NCBI GenBank assembly: GCA_022360105.1
Contig: JAKSDL010000075.1
Coordinates: 1 to 64,000, forward strand
Source: Pseudomonadota bacterium
GTDB lineage: Bacteria > SAR324 > XYD2-FULL-50-16 > JAHJRI01
Length of the DNA: 64,000 bases
Direction: 5' to 3'
Shown: positions 52,305 to 62,876 of the stretch, piece after piece
Numbering within the stretch: position 1 is the first letter of the stretch
Layout of the letters: each line of letters begins with the position of its first letter
The notes under the pieces: model-generated
What the model was told of the DNA's origin: nothing
Database searches by the model: none
Seen by the model: the letters and a program-made list of their open reading frames with translations, nothing else
Translations under genes and position numbers: made by a program

Positions 52305-53621
52305 GTGATCAAACTTGATTCGGTCCAGTTGGATGAATTTCTTCAAAGAAACAGGTATATGTCGGATATGTTAAAAACTTATGACCCCGGTGAAAAAGGC
52401 AGAGAACTGATTGCGCTGCTTTTTCCCTTGTCCCACGATGAAAGAGAGAAAAAGCTGATCGAATATCAACAACAGTATGCTCAAGAAACCCCGGCAATAC
52501 TGGACGGTTTTCATTTTTTGGTTCAGGAAGTGATGGAAGCGCGTCAAGCTGGAATGAGCAATGATGTGGTGAACCTACCCGATAAATTGCTCGGTGTAAT
52601 TGTCGGGCAAATGATCAAGGACAAAAATTTCTTCTCATATAACTCGATAGAAGAGTTTTTTCACACCTTGAATAAAACGTCTCCATCAATTTTTAAAGAC
52701 AATGAACAAATTGAACGGGCCCTGTTGAGAGAGACAAGGCCGGCTTCGGAGAAAGAATCCTCTTCAAATTTACCTGAAGAATTTACAGAAGACATTGAAG
52801 AGAGATTCAAAGCCACCTGCATATCTGCACAGAAAGCTTACGGAGAACTTTCCCGAATTCAAAGATCTCTGATGAATTCTCAAAATATTATAGATAATTA
52901 CAAGAGCAAAAAGTCAAATGTATCATTGATTGAGGTGAAGTTAGCCAAAGAGACTTTTTTAGATACCAAGCAAGTCTTTACAACAAACGGAAAGGTGATT
53001 GCGGATGGCATGGCTTTCATTTATGAGGTTTACCAGTTTTACCCGGATCAGCTGATGGTAAAAAAAGCCTATCTTAAATACCTGGCTAAATTACTTGGAT
53101 CAAGAGAAGCCAGATATCCGCCTGAAAACTATGTCTTAAATCTAGCCAAAGGAGACTTTGACTTTTCTCTTCCTGATTTTGAACCTACTGATCGTCAACT
53201 ACAACATGGAAAGACCAAATACAGCATCAAAAAGGAATACGCTCAGGTTTTGTTAAAAGACATCAGGCGGCTGGAATCCAGGTATCGTAAAAGAAAACTA
53301 ACCGCACTTCTCAAAACGGAAAATGCAAAGGCAAAGATTATTGGTGAACTGCAAGAGATATTAAAACTGGACTCAGGTGACATTAAAACGCACATTTTTA
53401 TTGCAAAATTGATGTCCGACTATTCCAATTCCTTTACCAGCCATGTAAAAAAGGGTGTATTCAAAGAGCAGGCATTGAAGCATTGTCAAGCGGCTTTTTC
53501 AAAAATCGATGATTACCTGGACTTGCAGGGCATCAAGGAAGTAAAAGAAAGAGATATTGCCAGGGCAAGTTTTGTAAAGACAATTTCAGCGATTCGAATA
53601 CCATTGCTGAAGAAAGGATAA
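52305..53621 (+). CDS. Unknown 438-residue helical protein
   Basis: A soluble, charged, mostly helical protein with a possible TPR-like C-terminal part (residues ~330-430). It starts at GTG 52305; the next start, ATG 52359, is also possible. No recognised domain, signal or membrane segment. In composition it resembles other unknowns of this window (40490, 48452) without clear sequence similarity. It is followed 25 bases later by yjbQ on the same strand. Confidence 0.55.
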   Translation: MIKLDSVQLDEFLQRNRYMSDMLKTYDPGEKGRELIALLFPLSHDEREKKLIEYQQQYAQETPAILDGFHFLVQEVMEARQAGMSNDVVNLPDKLLGVIVGQMIKDKNFFSYNSIEEFFHTLNKTSPSIFKDNEQIERALLRETRPASEKESSSNLPEEFTEDIEERFKATCISAQKAYGELSRIQRSLMNSQNIIDNYKSKKSNVSLIEVKLAKETFLDTKQVFTTNGKVIADGMAFIYEVYQFYPDQLMVKKAYLKYLAKLLGSREARYPPENYVLNLAKGDFDFSLPDFEPTDRQLQHGKTKYSIKKEYAQVLLKDIRRLESRYRKRKLTALLKTENAKAKIIGELQEILKLDSGDIKTHIFIAKLMSDYSNSFTSHVKKGVFKEQALKHCQAAFSKIDDYLDLQGIKEVKERDIARASFVKTISAIRIPLLKKG

Positions 53622-53645
53622 ACTCAAAACCTTAGATTAACAAAT

Positions 53646-54065
53646 ATGAAGAGTTACAGGAAAGAGTTATGGTTCAACATTCCGGAACGGATGGATTTTG
53701 TAAATATTACCCATGAAGTGGAAGCCTGTGTCGCCGAAAGTGGTGTTAGGGAAGGCATGGTATTGGTCAATGCCATGCATATCACTGCATCGGTATTTAT
53801 CAACGATCATGAGTCCGGACTGCACAAAGATTATAAAAAATGGTTGGAACACCTGGCACCACACGCACCTATTGATCAATACCGTCATAATGATACGGGC
53901 GAAGATAATGCAGATGCCCACCTCAAAAGGCAAGTAATGGGACGTGAGGTTATAGTCGCAATAACTGAAGGGAGGCTGGATTTCGGAACCTGGGAACAGA
54001 TATTCTATGGAGAGTTTGACGGCCGCAGAAACAAAAGAGTGCTGGTTAAAATCATTGGCGATTAA
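53646..54065 (+). CDS. YjbQ/UPF0047-family protein
   Basis: A 139-residue single-domain protein with [39 protein letters not shown] and [18 protein letters not shown], which are the UPF0047 hallmarks with conserved His and Glu/Asp residues that bind phosphate-like ligands. The E. coli member YjbQ has weak thiamine-phosphate synthase activity, but the real function is unsettled. Convergent with miaB, the stops being nine bases apart. Confidence 0.9.
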   Translation: MKSYRKELWFNIPERMDFVNITHEVEACVAESGVREGMVLVNAMHITASVFINDHESGLHKDYKKWLEHLAPHAPIDQYRHNDTGEDNADAHLKRQVMGREVIVAITEGRLDFGTWEQIFYGEFDGRRNKRVLVKIIGD

Positions 54066-54073
54066 AATACGAC

Positions 54074-55396
54074 TCAATTAAGGGACTTTCCAATCAGCGA
54101 GTGCTTTCTTCTGCCGGTTATCTCGACAGTCACCAAATCACCAATTTCCAGGGAGTGGTCCTGAATGGAAATCGGAAAATTGTTATCACTCCTGCCATTC
54201 ATAACGCCCCTTTCTTTCGGGTGTGCATTATCAATCAAGACTTGCTGCCTTGATCCCATCAATTGATCCAGTATTTCAGATTGTATTTTTTCCTGAACGG
54301 ACAAAAGCTGTTGCAACCTATGTTCTTTCTCCTGTCGAGGGACTGTATCTTCCATTTTTTCAGCCTTTGTTCCGGGACGGGATGAGTATTTGAATGCATA
54401 AATCTGGCTGAAGCGAACGTTTTCAACTATTTCCAGGGTTTCCTTAAATTCCTCATCCGTTTCCCCGGGAAAGCCGACAATTACGTCAGTTGTAATTGAG
54501 ATCCCCGGAATTTTCTGTTTCAAATAGGACACTTTGTCAAGGAATTCCTTTGCCGTATGACCACGCCTCATCAAGTCCAATATTCGGTCTGCCCCGGCTT
54601 GAAAAGGTAGATGGATATGGTTGCAGATAGTAGCACGGCTTGCCATAAGATCGCTGAGACGATTATCCCAGTCATTCGGATGAGGTGAGGTAAATCTCAG
54701 CCTTTTGAGATCGGGCAGTGATGCAAGGGATTCCAAAAGATCATAAAACACAGAATCGCCAGCCCGGTAAGAATTCACATTCTGTCCCAGTATTTGGATT
54801 TCCTTTGCACCTTTGTTAATCAAATCCCGTGCTTCTTCCAGAATGTTTTCCTTCTCCCTGCTAACCAGTTTTCCGCGGGTTGAAGGCACAATACAGAACG
54901 AACAATAGTTATCACAACCTTTGGTTATGGCAAGGTAGGCTTTGCATCCGTCCACTGTTCCCGATTCCAGTTCCTGATCCGGGATAAAATTTTGAATGTT
55001 CTTTTCTCGAGGAAGCCATCCGGTATAAAGAGCACGTTTTCCCTGCTTCACTTCAGTGATCATGGCAGGAAGATTAAATACGTTATCAGTGCCAAATACC
55101 ATATCCACTTCTTTTACCCGTTTAAGAATGGATTCGCCTTCCTGTTGGGCAACACATCCTGCGACCCCGATGATAAGGTCAGGTTTGTTGCGTTTTATTC
55201 TGCTTAATCGGCCTAACAAGCTGTACACTTTGTTCTCAGGGTTTTCTCGAACCGAACAGGTATTTATCAGCACCAGTCCTGCATCCTTGATATCATCTGT
55301 CAGCTGGTATCCTTCCCTTTTTAATATTGATGCCATCCTTTGGCTGTCATGCTCGTTCATTTGACAACCAAAGGTGTGGATATGTGCCATTTTCAT
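54074..55396 (-). CDS. miaB: tRNA-2-methylthio-N6-dimethylallyladenosine synthase
   Basis: Radical SAM methylthiotransferase that thiolates A37 of tRNAs. It has the N-terminal UPF0004 domain (HIHTFGCQMNEHDSQ, with further cysteines in NTCSVRENPENK and GCVAQQEG), the radical SAM motif CDNYCSFCIVP and a TRAM domain at the end. Length (440) is as expected. It is the third gene of queG-ruvB-miaB; the ruvB stop is nine bases upstream. Confidence 0.96.
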   Translation of the reverse strand: MKMAHIHTFGCQMNEHDSQRMASILKREGYQLTDDIKDAGLVLINTCSVRENPENKVYSLLGRLSRIKRNKPDLIIGVAGCVAQQEGESILKRVKEVDMVFGTDNVFNLPAMITEVKQGKRALYTGWLPREKNIQNFIPDQELESGTVDGCKAYLAITKGCDNYCSFCIVPSTRGKLVSREKENILEEARDLINKGAKEIQILGQNVNSYRAGDSVFYDLLESLASLPDLKRLRFTSPHPNDWDNRLSDLMASRATICNHIHLPFQAGADRILDLMRRGHTAKEFLDKVSYLKQKIPGISITTDVIVGFPGETDEEFKETLEIVENVRFSQIYAFKYSSRPGTKAEKMEDTVPRQEKEHRLQQLLSVQEKIQSEILDQLMGSRQQVLIDNAHPKERGVMNGRSDNNFPISIQDHSLEIGDLVTVEITGRRKHSLIGKSLN

Positions 55397-55404
55397 TTGT
55401 TTTA

Positions 55405-56430
55405 CTATCTGTCGTGTTGCTCGGGAGTTGGCGGATTTAGACCAAGAACTTCATATGCTCTCTCTGTCACGACCCTGCCCCTGGGCGTTCTTCTTATTAA
55501 CCCACTTTTTAACAAAAATGGTTCAACCATTTCTTCAATAGTATCGGACTCTTCCGATACACTGGCTGCAATGGTGGTGATTCCGACAGGTCCACCTCCG
55601 TGAATATCTATAATTTGCTTTAAAATGGTGCGATCAAGTCGATCGAGTCCAATTTCATCGATTCCAAGCCTGGTAAGGGTTTCATCCACAATTTCCAGCG
55701 TGATCACCCCATCTGTTTTCAAATCGGCAAAATCTCTGGCTCTTTTCAGCAATCTGTTTGCTATTCTTGGTGTTCCACGGGACCTTTTGCCGAGTGCCAG
55801 GGCAGCATCATCAAAAATCTGGACATCAAGGATGCCTGCGGAGCGCACGATAATCTGCTTTAACTCTTCCGGTTGATAGTATTCAAAATGCAAGGGAATA
55901 CCAAATCGTTCTCGAAGCGGTGTGGAAAGCAGCCCGGTTCTTGTTGTTGCACCGATCAGCGTGAAGCGCGGAAGATCCAGTTTAATCGTTCTGGCACTAG
56001 GTCCTTGGCCAATCATAATATCCAGCGTGTAGTCTTCCATCGCTGAGTACAGTACTTCCTCGATAACACGATTCATGCGATGAACTTCATCAATGAACAG
56101 CACTTGTTTTGGTTCCAATGAAGTGAGAATTGCAGCCAAATCACCTTGCTTTTCTATAACCGGACCGGAGGTTGAGCGAACGGAACATTCCATTTCGTGT
56201 GCAATAATATTGGCCATGGTTGTTTTTCCAAGGCCTGGTGGACCGTATAGTAGCACGTGATCCAAGGATTCTTTTCGCTTAAGCGCTGATGAGATAAAAA
56301 CCTGCAGGTTGTCTTTCATATCCTGCTGGCCAATGTACTCATTGAATCGGGTGGGTCTTAGGGAGTATTCCTGGTGATCTTCTTCCTGTTGAAAATCTCC
56401 TGAAACAAGGTCGTGATTCGGATCAGTCAT
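55405..56430 (-). CDS. ruvB: Holliday junction branch migration helicase RuvB
   Basis: AAA+ motor of the RuvABC resolvasome. It shows [19 protein letters not shown], the Walker [15 protein letters not shown], Walker [10 protein letters not shown], the arginine finger region [18 protein letters not shown] and the C-terminal winged helix. Length (341) is usual. It is between queG and miaB in a minus-strand unit; ruvA and ruvC are not in the window. Confidence 0.97.
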   Translation of the reverse strand: MTDPNHDLVSGDFQQEEDHQEYSLRPTRFNEYIGQQDMKDNLQVFISSALKRKESLDHVLLYGPPGLGKTTMANIIAHEMECSVRSTSGPVIEKQGDLAAILTSLEPKQVLFIDEVHRMNRVIEEVLYSAMEDYTLDIMIGQGPSARTIKLDLPRFTLIGATTRTGLLSTPLRERFGIPLHFEYYQPEELKQIIVRSAGILDVQIFDDAALALGKRSRGTPRIANRLLKRARDFADLKTDGVITLEIVDETLTRLGIDEIGLDRLDRTILKQIIDIHGGGPVGITTIAASVSEESDTIEEMVEPFLLKSGLIRRTPRGRVVTERAYEVLGLNPPTPEQHDR

Positions 56431-56515
56431 ACATGTATCTGTGTTGAATGGTTATATTCTCAGTATGATCAACGTGAAAAAAAGCGTCAATCACAGCTTG
56501 TTGGCTAATTGTGAT

Positions 56516-57436
56516 TTACTTGTTTGAAATCGCCTGTAGATTTCTGATAAAACCCCGGTATTTTGCTCTTTTGACCGGGCTTTTAATTTTCAGCCGATCA
56601 AACATCTCCTGTGTAAGGCCACTCCATTCCTTGGGATTCACCGTCAACCACTTTTCATCAAACTGAAACTCTGTAGAATTGCTAAGCGGACCTTTTTTAT
56701 TCCAGGGACAAACCTGCTGGCAGATATCACAACCAAACAGCTGATAATCCAACCATGACTTCTCTTCTTTTGAGAATTCTCCTCGTTTTTCTATAGTTAA
56801 ATAGCTGATACAGCGATTAGAATCGATAACACCATCTTCCACAATCGCATTTGTAGGACAAGAATCGATGCATTTCGTGCAAGTACCGCAATAATCCTTA
56901 GCTGGCGCATCGGAAGCAATATCAAGATTTGATACTACTTCTGCCAAAAACAGATATGAACCTAATCGGCGATTGATCAACATACTGTTTTTTCCTATCC
57001 AACCGACTCCGGATTTTTGAGCTATAATTTTTTCCGGTAAAGGGGCTGTATCAATGCAAACCCGACCTTTGAACTGGGGAAAATCGTTTTTTAAGCTATC
57101 AAGCACATGGTTCAGCTTTTTTCTGAGCACGACATGGTAGTCTTCTCCCCAAGCATAATTACTAATTGGATTGTTGGTTTCCCAGCTTATTGGCGGGTTG
57201 GTTTTGTAATTGATAGCAACAGATACAATTGATTTTGTATAATTTTCAATTGTGCTGGGATTAGACCTGATATTTCCGTATTGCTCCATCCAGTCCATAT
57301 CTGCATGATAACCATTCTTTATCCATTTAGAGATCCAGTCTCCCAGTTCGCAGTCTTTAAAGTGCAAAAAACCAACCAGGGAAAATCCCGCCTGCAGCAA
57401 TAGTTGTTTTATACGTTCTTTTGTAGGAGTAGACAT
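56516..57436 (-). CDS. queG: Epoxyqueuosine reductase QueG
   Basis: Carries out the last step of queuosine synthesis in tRNA, using cobalamin and two 4Fe-4S clusters. CGTCTKCIDSCPTNAI and CDICQQVCPWNK give the eight cluster cysteines in the usual order, and AINYKTNPP plus AWGEDYHVVLRKKL fit the family. Length (306) is slightly short, lacking the C-terminal HEAT-like region. It is the first gene of a minus-strand group with ruvB and miaB, so two of the three modify tRNA. Confidence 0.93.
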   Translation of the reverse strand: MSTPTKERIKQLLLQAGFSLVGFLHFKDCELGDWISKWIKNGYHADMDWMEQYGNIRSNPSTIENYTKSIVSVAINYKTNPPISWETNNPISNYAWGEDYHVVLRKKLNHVLDSLKNDFPQFKGRVCIDTAPLPEKIIAQKSGVGWIGKNSMLINRRLGSYLFLAEVVSNLDIASDAPAKDYCGTCTKCIDSCPTNAIVEDGVIDSNRCISYLTIEKRGEFSKEEKSWLDYQLFGCDICQQVCPWNKKGPLSNSTEFQFDEKWLTVNPKEWSGLTQEMFDRLKIKSPVKRAKYRGFIRNLQAISNK

Positions 57437-57438
57437 GT

Positions 57439-57466
57439 TTGAGAGCTGTTTAATTTTCGTTATAAT
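57439..57466 (+). promoter_or_regulatory. Candidate promoter of the exonuclease gene
   Basis: TTGAGA (57439-57444) and TATAAT (57461-57466), 16 bases apart, giving a ~93-base leader. The -35 box lies just upstream of the divergent queG start, so the two promoters may interfere. Confidence 0.45.
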
Positions 57467-57565
57467 ATCAAATGGTGTTAACAGAATTGGATAAGGAACG
57501 CTAGAATCAATTTACGCCTGTTTTTTGAGATATTTCTAAACCATTTATTTTTAAGTGAAAAAGCT

Positions 57566-58201
57566 ATGAAAGACTATTTGGTGTTCGATTTGGAAACTCA
57601 GCGCTCTGCCCAGGAAGTTGGCGGATGGAACAATATTTCTGAAATGAAAATGTCGGTTGGTGTGTTATGGGACTCTTCAAAAAACGATTTTGCAATCTAC
57701 CTCGAAGATGAGGTGATGAATCTTATCAAACACCTTAAATCGGGACCAACTGTTGTCGGATATAATCATTTGGGATTCGACTATACAGTACTTACAGGCT
57801 ATTTCTCCGGTGAAGCCGAAAGAAGAAAGCAAATGGAAGAATTTAAGCAATTGGACAACCTGGATCTTCTCGTGGACTTGAAAAACAGAATCGGCAGAAG
57901 AATTAAACTTGATGATGTAGCCCGCCCTACTTTGCAAGTCGGCAAATCTGCCGATGGTCTGCTGGCTTTGAAATGGTACAAGGATTATCTCAACGGCGAC
58001 AAAGAGAAATTACAAAAAATTATAGACTATTGCTGCCAGGATGTAGCAGTCACCAGGGATGTTTTTCTTCATGGTATCAAAAACCGCAGCATTTTGTATG
58101 AAGACAAATACGAAGGCATAAAAAAAGTTGAAGTTGACTGGGGGCAGTTGGAACAAAAACCGGATGATTCGGAGCCGGATTCCTTCCAGCTTTCTTTTTG
58201 A
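57566..58201 (+). CDS. RNase H-like (DEDD) 3'-5' exonuclease-family protein
   Basis: A 211-residue protein with the exonuclease-I motif FDLETQ near the N-terminus (Asp, Glu), VGYNHLGFDYTVL as motif II and YCCQDVAVTRDVF as motif III with its Asp. This is the YprB-like group, presumably a 3'-5' DNA or RNA exonuclease. The C-terminal 40 residues are acidic. It is a single gene between queG (divergent) and maf (convergent, five bases between the stops). The exact substrate is unknown. Confidence 0.75.
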   Translation: MKDYLVFDLETQRSAQEVGGWNNISEMKMSVGVLWDSSKNDFAIYLEDEVMNLIKHLKSGPTVVGYNHLGFDYTVLTGYFSGEAERRKQMEEFKQLDNLDLLVDLKNRIGRRIKLDDVARPTLQVGKSADGLLALKWYKDYLNGDKEKLQKIIDYCCQDVAVTRDVFLHGIKNRSILYEDKYEGIKKVEVDWGQLEQKPDDSEPDSFQLSF

Positions 58202-58206
58202 AAAAT

Positions 58207-58803
58207 CTACAAAAGATTTGAAAAACCAAACTGCCGTAAAATATCCAGTAGCTTGTTGGATGGCAGGCCAACAATCGTCGTAGGGTCGTCAACCTTGATA
58301 TTGGCGAAAAGGGAAGCGCCCAGCGATTCGATTTTATATGATCCTGCACAATTCCAGGGTTTATCGACACTCACGTAATTTTCTATTTCTTTCTGCTCCA
58401 GATTTCTCATAGTCAATTCGGCTTCTGCAATTGATGACTTGATATCTCGGTTAAACATTACGGCAACTGCACATATTAGAGTATGGGATTTGCCGTTCAT
58501 CATCTGCAATTGCTTGACAGCTTTCCCAGGTGTGCCCGGTTTGTATAAAACTGTCTTCTCAATCGAGACTAACTGGTCAGCAGCAATTATAAGTGAGCTT
58601 GCACATTCATGCCTCAACGACTTTGCTTTTTCAATAGCAATATTCTCGATAAATTTATCCAGGGAACCTTTTGAAAATCTCGGTTCATCGTATCGATGTT
58701 CTATTTGGCGATGTTTTATCCCTAATTGTCTAAGAATATCACTCCGCCAGCTTGCCCGGGATGCAAGCACAACATCAATTTCACGAATTGGTCTCAAAGC
58801 CAT
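58207..58803 (-). CDS. maf: Maf-family nucleotide pyrophosphatase (YceF-like)
   Basis: Maf proteins hydrolyse modified or non-canonical nucleotides. The core motifs are seen: VVLASRASWRSDIL, the catalytic base region IIAADQLV, KPGTPGKAVKQL and NCAGSYKIESLGASLF. The motif spectrum is closer to the YceF (7-methyl-GTP) than to the YhdE (dTTP) subtype. Length (198) is normal. It is the last gene of ilvD-ptsI-secreted protein-maf, eight bases after the preceding gene. Confidence 0.9.
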   Translation of the reverse strand: MALRPIREIDVVLASRASWRSDILRQLGIKHRQIEHRYDEPRFSKGSLDKFIENIAIEKAKSLRHECASSLIIAADQLVSIEKTVLYKPGTPGKAVKQLQMMNGKSHTLICAVAVMFNRDIKSSIAEAELTMRNLEQKEIENYVSVDKPWNCAGSYKIESLGASLFANIKVDDPTTIVGLPSNKLLDILRQFGFSNLL

Positions 58804-58811
58804 GGGTTTGA

Positions 58812-59126
58812 TTAACAGTTTGAACCGCTTCTGGAGGGTTTGGGATCCGTCAGTTTCCTCATTGATCCGTCAGATTCCTTGCAGGCAAATTCTGCAGCCT
58901 CTATAAAAGAACCTGCCTTGATTTCTCCACTAAAATAGATGGAATAGATCCGATAAGTATTCCTGGCCTTGCGAATGACTTTGAATTTTCCGCAGGAAAA
59001 ACCACATTTAAAGTATCTGGCGCCTTTATCATCAACCCCCATAAAAGTTACGGAGTAGGCAGGTAAAGACAGTGTCATCGTTAACATCAGCATGATAAGT
59101 GTGCAGAGTACTTTGGCTGGGTTCAT
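58812..59126 (-). CDS. Small secreted cysteine-containing protein, unknown
   Basis: A 104-residue protein with a good signal peptide (LCTLIMLMLTMTLSLPAYS). The mature ~80 residues contain four cysteines (CGFSC, CKESD, and the C-terminal Cys), likely disulfide-bonded, plus a short Tyr-rich strand. No known family recognised. It lies between ptsI and maf in a tight minus-strand unit, with no clear functional link to either. Confidence 0.6.
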   Translation of the reverse strand: MNPAKVLCTLIMLMLTMTLSLPAYSVTFMGVDDKGARYFKCGFSCGKFKVIRKARNTYRIYSIYFSGEIKAGSFIEAAEFACKESDGSMRKLTDPKPSRSGSNC

Positions 59127-59158
59127 GGCATTCCAATTATGTTTTTTGATTAGTCAAC

Positions 59159-60889
59159 CTAGAAAGTATCAAAATACTGCTCTTTAAGTTGTTGTACGTA
59201 TTGATTATTTTCTTCGTACGAATGTTTATTCATAAATTGGAATGCAATTTTTTTGCAAGTTGCCCTGTCGACCTTTTGTAAAATGCTTTTTGTCTGCAAA
59301 ACATGGTTTGGGGCCATGGAAAACGTGACATTGCCAATTCCCAGCATAAACATCTGCAGGATTGGGTCTGCCGCCAATTCACCACAGATGGAGACATTTT
59401 TATTCATCCTGTTGGCACTGACCACTATTTTTTCCAGCATCTTCAATATCGCAGGATGAAAAGGTGCAAACAGATCTGCGACGTGTTCATTCATACGGTC
59501 TACTGCCAATGCATATTGAATCAGGTCGTTTGAACCGATGCTGATAAAGTCAATCAGATCCAGTAAATCTTCAATGATAAATGCAGATGCCGGTGTTTCA
59601 ATCATACAACCAATTTCGAGCTTTTCTCCCGATGAGCCAAGGTTTTTTTGCTCTTCGGCAATAATACTTTTAGCCTTAATCACTTCGTCAATACGGGTGA
59701 CCATGGGAATCATGATCTTAATACTGCTTAACTCGGAGGCACGAATGATTGCGCGTATCTGTGTTCGGAAGATATCCTGGTATTTCAGGCATACCCTGAT
59801 GGCCCGCAAGCCAAGGGCAGGGTTTGTTTCGTCTGCTAATTCGGGAAAAGCAAAGGTGGGTTTGTCCCCTCCCACGTCCCAGGTGCGAATTGTAACGGGT
59901 TTAAACTCCAGATCTTCAATTATCTGCTTATATAACTGAAATTGCTGGTCTTCATCTGGAAATGACTCTTCAATTAAGAATAAAAACTCAGTACGAATGA
60001 GCCCCACGGAGGGAATTTTGAGATCATTGATGGTTGAAAGCTCTGAAAGAAAATCCAGGTTGGCGGCAAGATCCACTCGTTGTCCGTCTGAAAGGACGCA
60101 CTCCCTGTCTGCAAGCTTTTTTAGATTGTCAAGATAGAAACTGTAGCGCTCCTTTTTATCCAACTTGGTGCGTATCTGTTCTTCGGATGGTTCCTCTATG
60201 ACTTCTCCCAGGTTTCCATCCAAAATAACGTTTTGTTCATCCTGCAAACGCAAAGTAATGTTCTGCACTCCCACAACAGCGGGGATATTCATGGCACGAG
60301 CCAGTATTGACGAATGAGAAGTGGTTCCCCCCAGTTCGGTAACGATGCCTAACAATTTGGCTTTGGCTAAATGAAAGGAGTCTGCCGGTGAAATATCATG
60401 GCAAATGACAACAACCGGCTCCTTAAGCTGGCTTAGATCAAGGTGTGGCTTTTTCAGCAGGTGATTCATGATGCGTTCACCCAATTGCCGTATATCATCA
60501 AATCTTGAGCTGATATACGGATCGGGAATCGCTTTGAATTGTTTTTCCAAATCGGCCAAGACATAGATAAGAGCCCATTCGGCATTTATCTGCATTTCAA
60601 CGATTTTTTGTTCAATGGCAGGAATAAAATTCTTATCCTTGATAAACATTTTGTAGCTCGAAAACACAGAATTGATTTCCTCAGGTAAAAAATCCACTCC
60701 TTGCTCTATGATCGCATCCAACTGAGATTCGACAGATACCTGTGCGTCTTTGATTCTTGAAATCTCAGTAGGTACCTTCTCATCCGAATCAAACTGAATC
60801 CGCGGATAATTCATATACGAGGAGTTGATTTTTAGTACCTTTCCAATAGCTACACCATCAGAAACGCCAATCCCTTTATAGATATTCAT
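59159..60889 (-). CDS. ptsI: PTS enzyme I (phosphoenolpyruvate-protein phosphotransferase)
   Basis: Transfers phosphate from PEP to HPr. The swivelling domain has the phosphorylated histidine in LGGTTSHSSILARAM (about residue 189). The C-terminal PEP-binding domain has GLIRTEFLFL, DVGGDKPTFAFPE, PALGLRAIRVCL, MIETPASAF and SIGSNDLIQYALAVDR. At 576 residues it is a classical EI without the PtsP GAF domain. It follows ilvD by six bases. No HPr or EII gene is in the window, so it may serve a regulatory PTS. Confidence 0.95.
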   Translation of the reverse strand: MNIYKGIGVSDGVAIGKVLKINSSYMNYPRIQFDSDEKVPTEISRIKDAQVSVESQLDAIIEQGVDFLPEEINSVFSSYKMFIKDKNFIPAIEQKIVEMQINAEWALIYVLADLEKQFKAIPDPYISSRFDDIRQLGERIMNHLLKKPHLDLSQLKEPVVVICHDISPADSFHLAKAKLLGIVTELGGTTSHSSILARAMNIPAVVGVQNITLRLQDEQNVILDGNLGEVIEEPSEEQIRTKLDKKERYSFYLDNLKKLADRECVLSDGQRVDLAANLDFLSELSTINDLKIPSVGLIRTEFLFLIEESFPDEDQQFQLYKQIIEDLEFKPVTIRTWDVGGDKPTFAFPELADETNPALGLRAIRVCLKYQDIFRTQIRAIIRASELSSIKIMIPMVTRIDEVIKAKSIIAEEQKNLGSSGEKLEIGCMIETPASAFIIEDLLDLIDFISIGSNDLIQYALAVDRMNEHVADLFAPFHPAILKMLEKIVVSANRMNKNVSICGELAADPILQMFMLGIGNVTFSMAPNHVLQTKSILQKVDRATCKKIAFQFMNKHSYEENNQYVQQLKEQYFDTF

Positions 60890-60895
60890 ATAGTC

Positions 60896-62734
60896 TTATT
60901 TCGATTTCAGCTGGCTTAAGTCTCTGACAGCGCCTCTGGCAGCGCTGGTTACCATTAAACTATATGCCTCCAACGATTTTGATACAATGCGGTCCCTCTT
61001 ATTAGGTTTCCAGGCCTGATCGCCCTTTTGGTCCATCTTTTCCCTTCTCAGTTTTAGCTCATCATCGGTTATATCAAGATTGATCGAGCGTTGTGGGATA
61101 TCGATCTTTATTTTATCACCATCTTCCACCAAACCAATGTTGCCGCCTTCCGCAGCCTCAGGAGAGACATGACCAATACTCAGGCCTGAGGTTCCCCCGC
61201 TGAATCTTCCATCTGTCACCAAGGCACATTCCGCACCCAGTTTTTTTGATTTTAAGAAGGAAGTCGGATACAGCATCTCTTGCATACCAGGACCTCCCTT
61301 GGGTCCTTCAAAATTGATAAAGACAACGTCCCCGGCTTCTATCAGATCATCAAGAATCGCATCACAGGCTTCTTCCTGGGAATGGAAAACCCTGGCCTTG
61401 CCTTCGAATTTCCAAATTTTTTCATCCACACCGGCTGTTTTAACAATACATCCATCCTCGGCAATATTTCCGTATAAAACGCACAATCCGCCGTCTTTTG
61501 CATAAGCATGCTCAACAGAACGGATACATCCGTTTTTTCTATCTTTATCAAGGGCATCGAAGGTAGAGTTCTGCGAAAAAGCTGTCAGCGCTTTTCTACC
61601 GCTTACTCCCGAATAAAAGAGTTGCTCTGCACCGGGATTTGGGTGGTTTAGAATACTACAATCATCAATTTGTTCGCCCAGATTCAATCCTGAGACAGTT
61701 TGGGAATTGGTATTAAGAAGATTTTTTTCTCTTAGCTGCTCTAAAATTCCCATAACTCCCCCCGCACGGTGCACATCTTCAATATGGTATGAAGATGATG
61801 GTGCCACTTTACATAAGGTAGGTACTTTTCTTGAGATTTTATCAATTTTCTCCAAATCAAAATTGACCTGTCCTTCTTCTGCAATGGCCAGCAAATGCAG
61901 CACTGTATTGGTCGATCCTCCCATGGCTATATCCAGTGCCATGGCATTGTTAAAACTTTCGGCGTTGCAAATGTTTCGCGGAAGTACTGAATCGTCATCG
62001 TTAAAGTAATAGCGTTTTGCCATCTCTACGATGCGTTTTCCTGCTCTTTCAAACAAATCAAGGCGATTCTGATGTGTTGCCACCAAGGTTCCGTTTCCCG
62101 GAAAGGACAGTCCCATTGCTTCCGTCAGGCAGTTCATGCTGTTCGCAGTAAATAGTCCTGAACAGGAACCACAGGTGGGACAAGCCGACTTTTCAATGGC
62201 ATCAAGATCTTCATCCTTTACGGAATCATCTCCTGCGGCAATCATTGCGTCGATCAAATCGATTTTTTTATCCCCAACTTTCCCCGCTTCCATGGGACCA
62301 CCCGAAACAAATACAGCGGGAATATTGAGTCGCATGGCAGCCATTAACATACCCGGTGTTATTTTATCGCAGTTTGAGATACAGATCATCGCATCAGCAA
62401 CATGTGCATTCACCATGTATTCAACCGAATCAGCGATCAGATCTCTGCTTGGCAACGAATAGAGCATTCCTTCGTGGCCCATGGCTATACCATCATCGAT
62501 AGCTATTGTGTTAAATTCCGCTCCAAATCCTCCGCTGGCGTCGACAATCTTTTTGACGAGTTGTCCAATTTCATGCAGATGCACGTGCCCGGGAACAAAT
62601 TGAGTAAACGAATTGACGATAGCAATTATCGGCTTTTCAAAATCTTCTTCTTTCATTCCGTTTGCACGCCAAAGAGCCCTGGCGCCAGCCATTCTTCTTC
62701 CTTCTTTTGTAACACTGCTTCGTAGTTTACCCAA
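60896..62734 (-). CDS. ilvD: Dihydroxy-acid dehydratase
   Basis: Iron-sulfur enzyme of branched-chain amino-acid biosynthesis, converting dihydroxy acids to 2-keto acids. It opens with [20 protein letters not shown] and has [33 protein letters not shown] (cluster cysteines) and [19 protein letters not shown] near the end. Length (612) is normal for the E. coli-type enzyme. It heads the minus-strand unit with ptsI, the small secreted protein and maf. Confidence 0.97.
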   Translation of the reverse strand: MGKLRSSVTKEGRRMAGARALWRANGMKEEDFEKPIIAIVNSFTQFVPGHVHLHEIGQLVKKIVDASGGFGAEFNTIAIDDGIAMGHEGMLYSLPSRDLIADSVEYMVNAHVADAMICISNCDKITPGMLMAAMRLNIPAVFVSGGPMEAGKVGDKKIDLIDAMIAAGDDSVKDEDLDAIEKSACPTCGSCSGLFTANSMNCLTEAMGLSFPGNGTLVATHQNRLDLFERAGKRIVEMAKRYYFNDDDSVLPRNICNAESFNNAMALDIAMGGSTNTVLHLLAIAEEGQVNFDLEKIDKISRKVPTLCKVAPSSSYHIEDVHRAGGVMGILEQLREKNLLNTNSQTVSGLNLGEQIDDCSILNHPNPGAEQLFYSGVSGRKALTAFSQNSTFDALDKDRKNGCIRSVEHAYAKDGGLCVLYGNIAEDGCIVKTAGVDEKIWKFEGKARVFHSQEEACDAILDDLIEAGDVVFINFEGPKGGPGMQEMLYPTSFLKSKKLGAECALVTDGRFSGGTSGLSIGHVSPEAAEGGNIGLVEDGDKIKIDIPQRSINLDITDDELKLRREKMDQKGDQAWKPNKRDRIVSKSLEAYSLMVTSAARGAVRDLSQLKSK

Positions 62735-62849
62735 AACGTACTCCTTATATTCTTAATCGGCTTTATGTTTCTTATTCCGTGTTTTTTCGGACGACCCTAT
62801 GTGTTAATCGCGAAAAATCACTCCAATAATGACGGTTACAATGGTTGAT

Positions 62850-62876
62850 TTTATAGCCACAATCGTGGTTTGTAAA
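62850..62876 (-). promoter_or_regulatory. Tentative ilvD promoter with spacer dyad
   Basis: On the minus strand TTTACA (62876-62871) and TATAAA (62855-62850) are 15 bases apart, and the spacer contains the dyad CCAC-AATC-GTGG (62857-62868). The dyad could be an operator. Spacing is short and no factor can be named. Confidence 0.25.
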
